Positions 1-9,062 of a DNA stretch of 64,000 bases are shown here, piece by piece. Each line of letters starts with the position of its first letter. The first letter of the stretch is position 1. The stretch is from Glaciecola nitratireducens FR1064 (lineage in GTDB: Bacteria > Pseudomonadota > Gammaproteobacteria > Enterobacterales > Alteromonadaceae), in assembly GCF_000226565.1 (NCBI RefSeq), contig NC_016041.1, positions 992,001 through 1,056,000 of the forward strand, written 5' to 3'. The translations under genes were made by a program, and so were the position numbers. The notes beneath the pieces are model-generated. The model did no database searches. It saw nothing but the letters and a program-made list of their open reading frames with translations, and was not told the origin of the DNA.

Positions 1-740
1 TCTATATTGTAAAAAAAACCATAGTATTGATAGGCAAGGTAGAGCTGCGCATAGTCACCGATTTGACCAAGGTAAGGAATATCTCTATCCATATTTGGAT
101 TGATGTCTCTGTACAACTGATTTTCCAAATCGATTAAAAATTGGAGCTGTTGCTCAGCTGTGAACACTTCACAGTTACCATAGACATTCAGGATCTCGCC
201 AATGCCGCAGGGATTTCCGTAATTTGACGCCAGCGCTTGGCGCTGTGCAGAAGCCGACTCGATAGTCACTACTCCTTCGTAGTCTGCTCTTCCAAAGGTT
301 GTACCAGGTTCTGCATTAGACGCGTCAGCTTGCTGCATAAGCGACAAGAAGTTGGCTTGCTTAGGTCCGCCATGAAAGACAACTAAGGAATTCTTATTCA
401 GTACTTTGGTTTCACCGGCTAAGAATACATAATTGGCGCAGCTAGAAATGCAAAGACCTGCAACCTCCACCGTCATTCGGTTTTGATGAATGAATTTACC
501 CATCTCGATGCCAGCGTAAAGACTACCGCCATTGCTATTTACTAATAGGCGGTCGCCAGGTTTATAGAGCTGTTTGAATTTTTCCACTCGCTCTATATCG
601 ATAGGGCCAAAGTATTGAATGACACCATTATTTAAACGGTTTACTCCGCGAGTATCAGGGCCCAACATGCTAGAAAAGAACCAAGTTAGGCCTCCTAACA
701 ATGCCGCAAAAAATACAATAGTTTTTAACGCGTCACTCAA
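1..740 (-). CDS. Membrane-anchored ClpP/crotonase-fold protein (COG3904-like), 3' end outside the window
   Basis: Reading frame open from a TTG at 740 to the window edge, so the C-terminus is missing. The first 25 residues form one hydrophobic segment (an export signal or anchor). A fold resembling ClpP/crotonase follows: NSNGGSLYAG, the candidate nucleophile region CISSCANYVFLAG, then VVFHGG with a candidate histidine. This arrangement is typical of predicted periplasmic COG3904 proteins, whose substrates are unknown. No ATG is available: the nearest ATGs are out of frame and run into a stop, and an in-frame TAG lies about 30 bases upstream, so TTG is the likely start. Family placement is from motif memory; catalytic activity is inferred. 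Confidence 0.6.
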   Translation of the reverse strand, partial: MSDALKTIVFFAALLGGLTWFFSSMLGPDTRGVNRLNNGVIQYFGPIDIERVEKFKQLYKPGDRLLVNSNGGSLYAGIEMGKFIHQNRMTVEVAGLCISSCANYVFLAGETKVLNKNSLVVFHGGPKQANFLSLMQQADASNAEPGTTFGRADYEGVVTIESASAQRQALASNYGNPCGIGEILNVYGNCEVFTAEQQLQFLIDLENQLYRDINPNMDRDIPYLGQIGDYAQLYLAYQYYGFFYNI

Positions 741-848
741 ATCATCATACTCAAATAATACCCAACTCTATCGATTTTAAAAATACTCCGGGCGTTATTG
801 GCGGAATGCTTCAGCGCTAGTGTGTAATAAATATAAAAGCATGTTTAC

Positions 849-1241
849 TTAGGCGACTAGGCCTCTAGCAAGCACTCGATTTGCTAGTAGCGCAAGTAGT
901 TCAACTTCTTTCTCACTGCGAACACCGTCGACTTTAGTGATAGCCATTGCAACTTCTAATGAACGCGCGGCATCTATGTTTAATTCATCTGATAGTGACC
1001 GAACGAACTCAGGTGCCGCCACACTATCAATCGCCTCTCGGGCTTGGTGGATCGCGTCATTAACGTAAGCTTCTTTGGAAATACCGCTGTGCCAAGACAT
1101 TTCTTGCAAAAGCTCGTCAAAGTAATCCTGTTCTGTCAACGTCACTTTCCCGTCAATCTGATAGAGCAAGACGGTTAACTTAATCAACGCCTCATTATGG
1201 AGTTGATGTTGTCTAGTATCTAATCGATGTAGTTCAGCCAT
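849..1241 (-). CDS. TerB-like helical protein
   Basis: A 130-residue, all-helical protein with the spacing of TerB/DUF-type tellurite-resistance-like domains: an N-terminal helix LIKLTVLLYQIDGKVTLTEQ, then a second half containing AITKVDGVRSEKEVELL. In TerB family members paired acidic positions in these two helices can bind metal, and both halves here carry D/E residues. The start is an ATG preceded by AAGGT at a normal distance. It stands alone between the COG3904-like gene and the WYL regulator, on the same strand as both. Function in the cell is unknown; no other ter genes are visible, so tellurite resistance should not be assumed. Confidence 0.6.
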   Translation of the reverse strand: MAELHRLDTRQHQLHNEALIKLTVLLYQIDGKVTLTEQDYFDELLQEMSWHSGISKEAYVNDAIHQAREAIDSVAAPEFVRSLSDELNIDAARSLEVAMAITKVDGVRSEKEVELLALLANRVLARGLVA

Positions 1242-1379
1242 AATGTCTACCTTATGAGATGAGAAGACCGTTTCCTAAGTTATAAAGACCTAACCTAGCT
1301 GAGTAAAGTTCCAATAAAGCACAAGGTTATTAAAATAAATGCCTTACTTTTCTGAATTTACAGTCTTTTTTAATGCTAT

Positions 1380-2270
1380 TTATATCGAGTAACCAGGCGC
1401 TAAAGTGGGGTTCTCAATACGTTGTAATATATCAATGTTTTCAAGTGCTAACTGACAACCCTGTCCTCGAATGCGGTGTCCTTCGGAACAGTCCACTTGC
1501 CACTGCCTCAGAATGTAAGCCGCCAGCGCTGCTCGGGTAGTCATTACTTTTTTTCCGTCTTGCATCGCAAAATCCATTTCAATGGCGAGTGGGTTTGTAA
1601 TACTCGGGTGAGGCACAATAACTAAGTTTATAATTTGGTTAAATTGAACGTCAGCAGCAGCAAGTTGATGAGGTAATATTTCTTCGTCAGTGGCGGTAAT
1701 ATGGGTGAAGCGCGTGCATACAAAATCTCTGAAACCTTGGTTTTTGCAATCGTAGCCGCGCACGTGCCAGCGGTGGCCATTGTTAATCAATGCGTGTGGA
1801 ATAAACTGCCTAACTGATTCACCTGATGAAACCGAAACGTAGCCAACCTCACACAGTGCTTGATTATGGATCCCACGCATCAGCGCGGCAATAATACTGC
1901 TATCCGGATGAATAAGCTGCACGGCATCAAAGCACTGTTCAGATGGTTGTGTCGAGTGTGAAATGCCGTTGCCAAAACCGCGACTCAGTGATTGTAAAAT
2001 AATATCGGGTTGATATTTAAAAAGCGGTACAAATGAGGCTGTTCGATAATATTGCTTGGTAGAATGGTCGAGCACTAAGTTGGTACTTGCTAACTCGCGA
2101 TAGGCTGCAAAGTCACGAGTGCACGCCGCCAGACCTGTTTGAAAGCGACTAACCAAATCATTGCGAGTAATGTGCCCAAAAAATTGCAGACAGAAGTCGA
2201 TAAACGCTAAACGTTCTCTTTGTGCATGGGGCATTTCGTTTATGATTTCGGTGGTGTTCACTCTGTTCAA
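1380..2270 (-). CDS. WYL-domain transcriptional regulator, BrxR/CapW-like
   Basis: About 296 residues. An N-terminal winged-helix segment (residues about 15-85) carries the pattern seen in BrxR/CapW repressors: IDFCLQFFGHITRNDL, a second helix with FQTGLAACTRDFAAYREL, then Y-x-F-x-P. A WYL domain spans about 125-205, with RQFIPHALI, GHRWHVRGYD and FRDFVCTRF. Proteins of this layout usually repress anti-phage loci (BREX, CBASS) and are thought to bind a ligand through the WYL domain. No such operon is adjacent here, so the target is unknown. The start is TTG at 2270 or, with better spacing from the GGGAG motif, GTG at 2261. Confidence 0.7.
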   Translation of the reverse strand: MNRVNTTEIINEMPHAQRERLAFIDFCLQFFGHITRNDLVSRFQTGLAACTRDFAAYRELASTNLVLDHSTKQYYRTASFVPLFKYQPDIILQSLSRGFGNGISHSTQPSEQCFDAVQLIHPDSSIIAALMRGIHNQALCEVGYVSVSSGESVRQFIPHALINNGHRWHVRGYDCKNQGFRDFVCTRFTHITATDEEILPHQLAAADVQFNQIINLVIVPHPSITNPLAIEMDFAMQDGKKVMTTRAALAAYILRQWQVDCSEGHRIRGQGCQLALENIDILQRIENPTLAPGYSI

Positions 2271-2636
2271 TCTCCCTTTACTTCAATATCGCCACAGCGT
2301 GTTTTCTTGTGAAAACGAATTCATCAAGAATAGTGTATAAATGACCAGTGTGCAATCAAAATGATTGCCTCGTAGGGCTTAAATACGCATTCGAAAGCAT
2401 CCCTTCAGTTCCCTCAAATTTAGCATAGATTAACTTCTTTATATTTAGCGGTGGCTTACCAGTGGGAATGTGCTTATATTTAAACACATACATTGCTAAG
2501 AGTGCAGATTAGTAACAGTAAATTACAGGGATCTGGTCGACTCACCATAAGCAGCTTTCAGTATATGAACATTTGATGCTTCAGGACAGGTCAACGCAAG
2601 TGCAGTCACGATAAATCATAAGGTAAAGGATTCGCA
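2271..2636. other. Intergenic region between divergent genes
   Basis: This 366-bp AT-rich gap separates the divergently transcribed WYL regulator and the CorA-like gene and must hold both promoters. I see no long inverted repeat or convincing gene in it. Confidence 0.5.
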
Positions 2637-3704
2637 GTGAAGTTATTCAATAAAAAATATCACAAACCGGGTACTAGGCCGGGCACTCTGAAAACGAATG
2701 AAAATGCGGTGTTCAGTGTTGATCTCTATGACTACAACGCAACGGTCTTTAACGCTCAGCTCAATGTCGATGTCAGCACCTGCAAGTCATTTATAGAGAG
2801 CGAAAACTGCACTTGGATACACGTACAAGGAGACCCCTCTGCAGAAGCCATGAAGCTGCTAGGAAAAGACCTAGGGATACACGAGCTCTATGTCGAAGAT
2901 GTTATTAACGTCGGGCAGCGACCCAAAGTGGAAATAAATGATGAACAAATATTCCTTATTCTTAACTTGCCGGTTAAAGAAGGAAGCAGTGCTCGTGTCG
3001 ATCAAGTCAGCCTTTTCTTAAGCAAAACCACGTTAATTTCCTTTTCTACAGGTAAAAACAATCCTTTTTTAGCCGTAATTGAAAGGCTGGAAAATAAAAT
3101 AGGTAAATTGCGCAAGCAACAAAGCGATTATTTATTATATGCCTTGATTGACACCGTCATTGATTTTGGCTTTCCAATGTTAGAAACGTACTCTGAGCAA
3201 ATTCAGGCATTGGAAGATGAGTTGATGGAAACAAAGAATGAAAGATTATTGAGCTCAATACATGAGTTGCGTCGCGACCTACTTCTCATCCGCAGACGTC
3301 TTTGGCCACAGAGGGAAGTTATCAACGAGTTATTAAGAGCGGATGACAATCCGCTGCTGCAGGACAACACACTGCTTCATTTGAGAGATTGTCATGACCA
3401 CGTTATTTCTATTATGGAAATGTTAGAAACCTACCACGAAATGACTTCAGGTTTAATGGAGCTGTATTTAACCAGTGTGAGCCTCAAGTTAAACGACGTG
3501 ATGAAATTTTTAACTATTTTTACCACGATTTTCATTCCACCGACCTTTTTAGTGGGGGTCTACGGAATGAATTTTCGTTCTGAAAACAGCCCCACCAATA
3601 TGCCTGAACTCGATTGGCAGTTCGGATATCTGATGGTCTGGGGCATCATTGCATTGATGATTGGCGGCATGCTGTATTTCTTCAGACGTAAAAAGTGGAT
3701 CTAG
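2637..3704 (+). CDS. CorA/ZntB-family divalent cation channel
   Basis: A 355-residue membrane protein. A long cytoplasmic N-terminal domain (about 1-290) ends in a helix that precedes two C-terminal membrane segments (about 293-311 and 328-348). The family's selectivity signature YGMNF lies between them, followed by MPEL, and the C-terminus is basic (FFRRKKWI). CorA members form pentamers that import Mg2+ or Co2+, whereas ZntB members move Zn2+; sequence alone does not decide here. The start is GTG at 2637, supported by AAAGGA six bases upstream. The gene converges on eptA and the last 4 bases overlap it. Confidence 0.85.
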   Translation: MKLFNKKYHKPGTRPGTLKTNENAVFSVDLYDYNATVFNAQLNVDVSTCKSFIESENCTWIHVQGDPSAEAMKLLGKDLGIHELYVEDVINVGQRPKVEINDEQIFLILNLPVKEGSSARVDQVSLFLSKTTLISFSTGKNNPFLAVIERLENKIGKLRKQQSDYLLYALIDTVIDFGFPMLETYSEQIQALEDELMETKNERLLSSIHELRRDLLLIRRRLWPQREVINELLRADDNPLLQDNTLLHLRDCHDHVISIMEMLETYHEMTSGLMELYLTSVSLKLNDVMKFLTIFTTIFIPPTFLVGVYGMNFRSENSPTNMPELDWQFGYLMVWGIIALMIGGMLYFFRRKKWI

Positions 3705-5428
3705 AGTAATATCTTTGTATTCGGCTCTGTAGCAGCTGCGAGCAGTCCATCACTGGCTCTGCACTTTGACAAAACATCTCTACCTTCAATATATTGAGTG
3801 CTGCTCACTGAAGTAATGCCAAGAACAATATCAAAAAGGTTGTCATGTGAAATAACTTCGCTAGACACCGATTTAATACAATCATTATCTTGATGAGCAA
3901 GGCTTTTATTCTGCCAAAATAACATGGGTACATGAGTTTGTTCTTGGGGAGCAAAAGCATACGGAAGACCATGTAAGTAGACACCTTTTTCTCCCAATGA
4001 TTCGCCATGGTCGGAGATGTACAGCATGGCTGTTTGCACCGCTGAGTCACTTTCCAGTTTTTCTAAGCGAGCAATAATTTTATTCAGCACAAAATCGGTG
4101 TAAGCAATGGTGTTGTCATAGGTATTAACGATTTCCTGCTCGCTGCAGTGTTGAATATCGCTGCGCTGACAATCAGGTAAAAACACGGCTTTGTCTTGCG
4201 GATATCTTTTGTAATAAGTGGGTCCGTGAGAGCCTATCATGTGCAGTACAATGAGTGTGTTTTTCGCACTTAAGTTATCGAGTTTGTTCTGCAGTGGCAA
4301 CAGCAAAGCCTCATCGAAACAATACTCGCCGTCACACAATGGGTTGGCTATGCCAGTATCAATATCAATAGAATTAACGCGGGCACAAACGCCTTTGCAA
4401 CTTCCATTATTGTTGTCTATCCAGAGCACATCGGTGCCCGCAGCCTTGGCAATATCGAGTAAATTTTGCTGGGCATTCGCGGTTCTGTTGTCGTAGGTTT
4501 GTCTATCTAGTCTCGAAAACATGCACGGTAAGGATACGGCCGTAGCTGTGCCACAGGAGGACACCTTTGTAAATGAGACAATGCCTGAATCTTCTGTATA
4601 TTGATTAGTATTGTGGCTGTATCCATTTAATGAAAAATTTTGCGCCCGCGCGGTCTCACCGACCACAAGAACGGTTACTCTTGCCTTATCATCTTCAATC
4701 TCCAGCAGTGGATTGCTATCTAATGTTTTAAATGGCAACTCAGTTGTGAAGTAATGTCGCTTAGTATATTTAACCGTGGCATCAACAAACTTATAGGGCG
4801 TAATGTAAGCTAGTAGCTCTCTGTTATTTCTGCCAACTGCGGCATAATTGGCATAGAAAACGCTAGCTATCAACACGACGAGTATGGTGTGAGACGCTAC
4901 TAGAGCAGACCGGGCTTTGAGTCCTCGGCTCCACGATTGAGTTTTCACTTTAGCAAAAAAAATACCAAGTGCAGGAATGCCGCCAACTAGAATAACAAAT
5001 ACAATATCGTGCGCGTTTAAATAAGAAAAAGCCTCTGCTGAGTCAGTTTCTGCGCCATTTTGAATCATTGTGTAGTCGAAAACGACGCCATAGCTTGCGG
5101 TGGCATAAAGCAAAACAGTGGACAAAAGTATGGTTAAAATCAGTAGAGGCTTTAGTAATTTACCAACACCTATTGTGCCATTTATCATGATGATAAGACT
5201 AACCAGCAGTGTTGGCACCGATAATAAAAACAAGAAGCTGTAGTCACTGGTTTGCGTGATGGCTGTTATTGCCCTTGTTAAGAAAGGGAAGTTACAAACA
5301 AACGCCACGTATAACGAGGTGATAACGATAAGTTGATTAGCACTATACCGATGATTACGAATGCGATTTACAAGCGATATTGCACTTTGCTTGATGAAAT
5401 GCGTGATAGGTTTATCGTTGGTTATCAT
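3701..5428 (-). CDS. eptA: Lipid A phosphoethanolamine transferase (EptA family)
   Basis: A 575-residue inner-membrane enzyme of the alkaline phosphatase/sulfatase superfamily. About five membrane helices fill residues 35-200 and a periplasmic catalytic domain follows. The nucleophile threonine sits in VGETARAQNFSLNGY (about residue 257), and further metal-ligand motifs include SDHGES near residue 471. Cysteine pairs typical of EptA/MCR disulfides are visible in SSCGTATAVSLPC, CKGVC, CDGEYC and CQRSDIQHC. The enzyme moves phosphoethanolamine from phosphatidylethanolamine to lipid A, which lowers surface charge and sensitivity to polymyxin. It lies 85 bases downstream of dgkA, which would recycle the diacylglycerol by-product. 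Confidence 0.88.
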   Translation of the reverse strand: MITNDKPITHFIKQSAISLVNRIRNHRYSANQLIVITSLYVAFVCNFPFLTRAITAITQTSDYSFLFLLSVPTLLVSLIIMINGTIGVGKLLKPLLILTILLSTVLLYATASYGVVFDYTMIQNGAETDSAEAFSYLNAHDIVFVILVGGIPALGIFFAKVKTQSWSRGLKARSALVASHTILVVLIASVFYANYAAVGRNNRELLAYITPYKFVDATVKYTKRHYFTTELPFKTLDSNPLLEIEDDKARVTVLVVGETARAQNFSLNGYSHNTNQYTEDSGIVSFTKVSSCGTATAVSLPCMFSRLDRQTYDNRTANAQQNLLDIAKAAGTDVLWIDNNNGSCKGVCARVNSIDIDTGIANPLCDGEYCFDEALLLPLQNKLDNLSAKNTLIVLHMIGSHGPTYYKRYPQDKAVFLPDCQRSDIQHCSEQEIVNTYDNTIAYTDFVLNKIIARLEKLESDSAVQTAMLYISDHGESLGEKGVYLHGLPYAFAPQEQTHVPMLFWQNKSLAHQDNDCIKSVSSEVISHDNLFDIVLGITSVSSTQYIEGRDVLSKCRASDGLLAAATEPNTKILL

Positions 5429-5513
5429 TTTATGTCCTAAAAGAAAAATGCAGTAATATTGAAGAAACAGCGTTTATGATTTTCAAATCAATTTGAGTTG
5501 GCTCGTTAATAAT

Positions 5514-5897
5514 CTACATAAATAGACTCAGCATCGCTTCGCCCCATACCGCCAGAAGGAAAGTGAGCGCGATGAATACACCAGAAGAGCCTAAATCTTT
5601 AGCTCGACCAATCAATACACTATGTTCAAGCGTAATGCTGTCGGCCAAAGCTTCGAGCGCTGAGTTGATAATTTCGGCGAAAAGCACAAATAATAGAGCT
5701 CCAAATAAGAGCAACCAATGCTGGCGGGACTGCGCAAGATAAAAACTCAAAGGTAGTAAAACAGTACTCATTATCAGCTCTTGACGAAAAGCAGACTCAT
5801 GTAACCATGCTGCCTTGAAGCCTTTGAATGAGCAAAGCGTCGCTTTGAATACTCTTTGTGCACCGCTGCCATTTTGCTTATTAGTTAAATCTGTCAT
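5514..5897 (-). CDS. dgkA: Diacylglycerol kinase
   Basis: A 127-residue protein with three membrane helices and the DgkA signature EIINSALEALADSI, followed by AKDLGSSGVF. It phosphorylates diacylglycerol to phosphatidic acid at the inner membrane using ATP. The gene sits between an outer-membrane barrel gene (44 bases upstream) and eptA (85 bases downstream), all on the minus strand. Coupling to eptA makes sense because phosphoethanolamine transfer from phosphatidylethanolamine releases diacylglycerol. The N-terminal 30 residues are slightly longer than in E. coli DgkA. Confidence 0.9.
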   Translation of the reverse strand: MTDLTNKQNGSGAQRVFKATLCSFKGFKAAWLHESAFRQELIMSTVLLPLSFYLAQSRQHWLLLFGALLFVLFAEIINSALEALADSITLEHSVLIGRAKDLGSSGVFIALTFLLAVWGEAMLSLFM

Positions 5898-5940
5898 CGT
5901 TACCTATATCTATTCTATGTTGTGGGTTATCACTAGTGTT

Positions 5941-7800
5941 TTAAAAGGACTGCTTTATTTGTAATCGCCATTGCCAAGAGTCGACGTTGTCAGACGTTTC
6001 AAACGGCTTAGCAATATCCATGTGTACAACGCTTTTATGGCTCGAGCGTGATGAATAAAGGCGGACACCTGCTCCAACGCTGGTGAGTAATGAGTCGGTC
6101 TCGTTGAAAGCAGCTTGTTCGCCACCCCAAGCTTTCCCTGCATCGGCAAATGCAACAAAGCCAAGGTCAAGTATTTTAAGAATGTTGTAGTCGGTATAAA
6201 AGCGTGCTTCTAATGAACTTGAGAAACTCGTGTCACCATGTTGATATTGAAGCGGATAACCTCTGACGCCGCTGTCATCGCCCACGGTGAACGGTTTATC
6301 AAGGAAATTATTTTTTGACGAGGTACCTGAAAAGCGAGCATACATACCTATTAAGTCGCTATATCTGCTGAAGTATTCGAGGTTACCGGTTAACGAGTAT
6401 TGGTCTGGATTCGACGTGTTGAGGTGTGCTTGGCCCTCTGCAGATAGCAAAACTAGCGCATCGTTAACTTCATATCCCTTGCTGGATAATAGGTTTACGT
6501 GATAACCAGCGTCGCTGTCTTGCGCAACATCGTTTAATTCAAGGCCTAGCTTAACTTCATGATGCCAGCCCAGATTAATGTCTTCGGTTTGGTTGATTAA
6601 GTAGACATCAAACATTCTCTTAAATTTGCGCTCTACATACTCCACACCAATCCACGGGTATTGATAAGCTCGATCTTGTGGTAAAAACACGCTATCGGCC
6701 GTATTTAATAAGCGAGTTGCTTCAAATTTAGCTGAGTCATCAACAAAGCCAAATTCAATGCGAGTGCTCATATTCTCTTGATGCTCTAATTGCCAGCCGC
6801 CTGATACCGCATAGCGATGACTGTTTTCATTAAAACTATTGCGAGTTAGGCCATTTTGAAAAATATCTTCAGTTTTTTCATTTTTTAAAAATGATAGATT
6901 AAACATATAGTCTGAATTGATATGATAAAACGGCTTATCCAATTCCAACTGTGTCAGTTGGCCGTCATCATTGTCCGCAAAGTCTACTAATATTGTTGAG
7001 TAGGGTATTGCTGGAAATGGTGAGCGCAGGGTAAATTGATAGCCATTACGTTGTTCGTCACTGTTGTATTTAAATCGAGCGCGAATGCCGGTGCCGAATA
7101 CGTTGTCTTCTTTTACCCCAATAGAAAGTTTGTTTTCACCACCCTTGCGGCCAAAACTGACGGTGGGGATCAATGACCAGTTGTCCCAAGTTTGAATTTC
7201 TATTTGAGCCGGTTCGTTTATATCACAGTTCTCTTTGAAGGTGATTTTAACGTCTCTAATGTAGGCTTGACTGCGAATAATACGTTCCGCTTCAAGTAAA
7301 TCATCTTCATTTAACAAATCGCCCTCTTTAAAGGGCAGGCGCTCGCGGATAACGTCATCTTTGGTTGTAATATGCATCCAATTCGCCATGTGATGAAAGG
7401 CCATTGTGTCATGTTCAGACTCATCGAAAATTGTATTGTTGGTAATTGATATCTTAGCGACTTGTCGTCTACCTTTATGCAGCCTTTGAGTGCTATCAGG
7501 AGTAGCAGAGGCATCATTAGGCTCAACTTGGCCGTGATTTTTAATTGTTAGGTCAAGATCAATGTTTGTATCGGAAGGGGAGCACTGAATCATTGGAAGT
7601 GCTTCGCTTTTGTCTGCGCTGATTTGTGCCTGAACCGAGCATAAAGGCACAAGCACTAATGCCAATGTACTAATATATTTTGCTAACGCGGGTTTAACTT
7701 TGCTTATAGTAAGCTGATTACGATTAAATTCGACAAAATCTGAAAGTAGATAGGTCTGCGAATCATGCTTGTCATCTACTATATTTTTTTCAAAGCTCAT
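5941..7800 (-). CDS. Outer-membrane barrel protein of the BamA/TamA (D15) superfamily
   Basis: A 619-residue protein. The first 40 residues are polar, followed by a hydrophobic signal-like stretch ending in LVPLCSVQAQ, so export is probable although the N-terminus is unusually long; no later in-frame ATG gives a better start. One POTRA-like segment is visible at about 150-215 (IRERLPFKEGDLLNEDDLLEAERII, quoted in parts: IRERLPFKEGD, LNEDDLLEAER). A barrel of alternating strands fills the rest and ends with the outer-membrane signature phenylalanine (LQIKQSF). It heads the cluster with dgkA and eptA. It may assist envelope lipid or protein traffic, but a specific role is not shown. Confidence 0.7.
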   Translation of the reverse strand: MSFEKNIVDDKHDSQTYLLSDFVEFNRNQLTISKVKPALAKYISTLALVLVPLCSVQAQISADKSEALPMIQCSPSDTNIDLDLTIKNHGQVEPNDASATPDSTQRLHKGRRQVAKISITNNTIFDESEHDTMAFHHMANWMHITTKDDVIRERLPFKEGDLLNEDDLLEAERIIRSQAYIRDVKITFKENCDINEPAQIEIQTWDNWSLIPTVSFGRKGGENKLSIGVKEDNVFGTGIRARFKYNSDEQRNGYQFTLRSPFPAIPYSTILVDFADNDDGQLTQLELDKPFYHINSDYMFNLSFLKNEKTEDIFQNGLTRNSFNENSHRYAVSGGWQLEHQENMSTRIEFGFVDDSAKFEATRLLNTADSVFLPQDRAYQYPWIGVEYVERKFKRMFDVYLINQTEDINLGWHHEVKLGLELNDVAQDSDAGYHVNLLSSKGYEVNDALVLLSAEGQAHLNTSNPDQYSLTGNLEYFSRYSDLIGMYARFSGTSSKNNFLDKPFTVGDDSGVRGYPLQYQHGDTSFSSSLEARFYTDYNILKILDLGFVAFADAGKAWGGEQAAFNETDSLLTSVGAGVRLYSSRSSHKSVVHMDIAKPFETSDNVDSWQWRLQIKQSF

Positions 7801-7891
7801 TGGCGATGCAGTATAACAGTTAGGATGACGTCAGGGTCTCACGTCAAACTTAAAGCAAACTTAAGTGAAATAATTAAATATAGATATTTTT

Positions 7892-8788
7892 CTAATAAAC
7901 GTTTGCCGCCTTAAATAACTGCATATGAACATTTACCAAGGCGTCAATGTCACGTTGATATCCGCCACCAATGACGGCTGCAATCGGTAGCCCCATTTTT
8001 TTGCATTCTGCAAATACAAACTTATCGCGGGCCAAAACGCCTTCCGTAGTGATATTTAAATGGCCAAGATCGTCATCGATGTGCACGTCGACTCCTGCAT
8101 CATAGATAACAGCGTCTGGCTGAAAGTAGGTCATCGCCATTTGCCAAGCTTGCTCAACGGTGGCTAAATACTCGTCATCACCGGTGCCTTTCGTCAAGCC
8201 GAAATCCAAGTCGGACACTTGTTTGCGATGCGGGAAGTTTTTTTCACCATGGATAGAAACGGTATAAACAGCACTGTTGTTGGCGGCTAGCTTCGCTGTT
8301 CCGTCGCCTTGGTGAACGTCACAATCAAATATCAATACTTTGTCAATGCTAGGAGACTGGAGCATATTCAACGCGGCGAGGTAGAGGTCGTTAACCATAC
8401 AAAAACCTGAGCCAAAGTTGCCAAAAGCGTGATGATATCCGCCGGTTAGATTTAAGGCTTTGCCATACTCAATCGCCAATGTTGAGGTTAACACGGTGCC
8501 GCCTGCCGCGGTTAAGGTGCGTTCTACAAGTTGCGTTGACCATGGAAAACCAATGCGCCGCATCGCTTTTGGATCTAGCTCACCAGAGCAAAGTTGGCTG
8601 ATATAGACAGGATCGTAAATACGCGACAGCGCTTCAATCGAAAGTGGTTTTGGCTCATAGAAGAACTCGGCAGATACTTTTTCTCGTAACAGCGCGTCCT
8701 TTATGCCTTGATATTTTTGAATGGGGAAACGGTGTCGAACCGGTAAGTCGAGCTGGCTATAAATTGGATGAAAAACAAGATGGGACAT
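7892..8788 (-). CDS. Histone deacetylase superfamily protein (AcuC/class IV-like)
   Basis: About 298 residues from the ATG at 8788, which has GGAGG just upstream; an ATG 24 bases earlier lacks one. Zinc amidohydrolase motifs of the arginase/deacetylase fold are present: GGYHHAFGNFGSGFCMVND, LIFDCDVHQGDGTA with the metal-binding D and H, and a later YDAGVDVHIDDDLG. Members remove acetyl groups from lysine or from small acetylated amines. The length and the GGYHHA pattern resemble the HDAC11-like bacterial group. The gene stands alone between the barrel protein and the globin cluster. The substrate cannot be told from the sequence. Confidence 0.82.
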   Translation of the reverse strand: MSHLVFHPIYSQLDLPVRHRFPIQKYQGIKDALLREKVSAEFFYEPKPLSIEALSRIYDPVYISQLCSGELDPKAMRRIGFPWSTQLVERTLTAAGGTVLTSTLAIEYGKALNLTGGYHHAFGNFGSGFCMVNDLYLAALNMLQSPSIDKVLIFDCDVHQGDGTAKLAANNSAVYTVSIHGEKNFPHRKQVSDLDFGLTKGTGDDEYLATVEQAWQMAMTYFQPDAVIYDAGVDVHIDDDLGHLNITTEGVLARDKFVFAECKKMGLPIAAVIGGGYQRDIDALVNVHMQLFKAANVY

Positions 8789-9062
8789 CACGCCTCCGTG
8801 CGAACACTGCATACTTCACTTTAAAAAAATAGATACGAACACCACGCTTAATCAGATTGCTCTAAAATGACAACGGTAAGAATGATAGATGCTTGACGTT
8901 TCTACTAGTGAATAAAAAGCTTTTCTAGCAATTGTTTAGCAGCCGCTGCAGATTCAAATCGAGCGAAAGGTTATCACATCGAAGCGACAGTGTATTTCAA
9001 ACGACATAAGCATACCAATATCTCTGCTAATCACCTTATCATAAGGCAGTTGGTTGACTTTA

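Noticed and set aside
849-1241. Tellurite resistance operon
   Set aside because: Only a TerB-like protein is present; no terZ, terD or terC neighbours.
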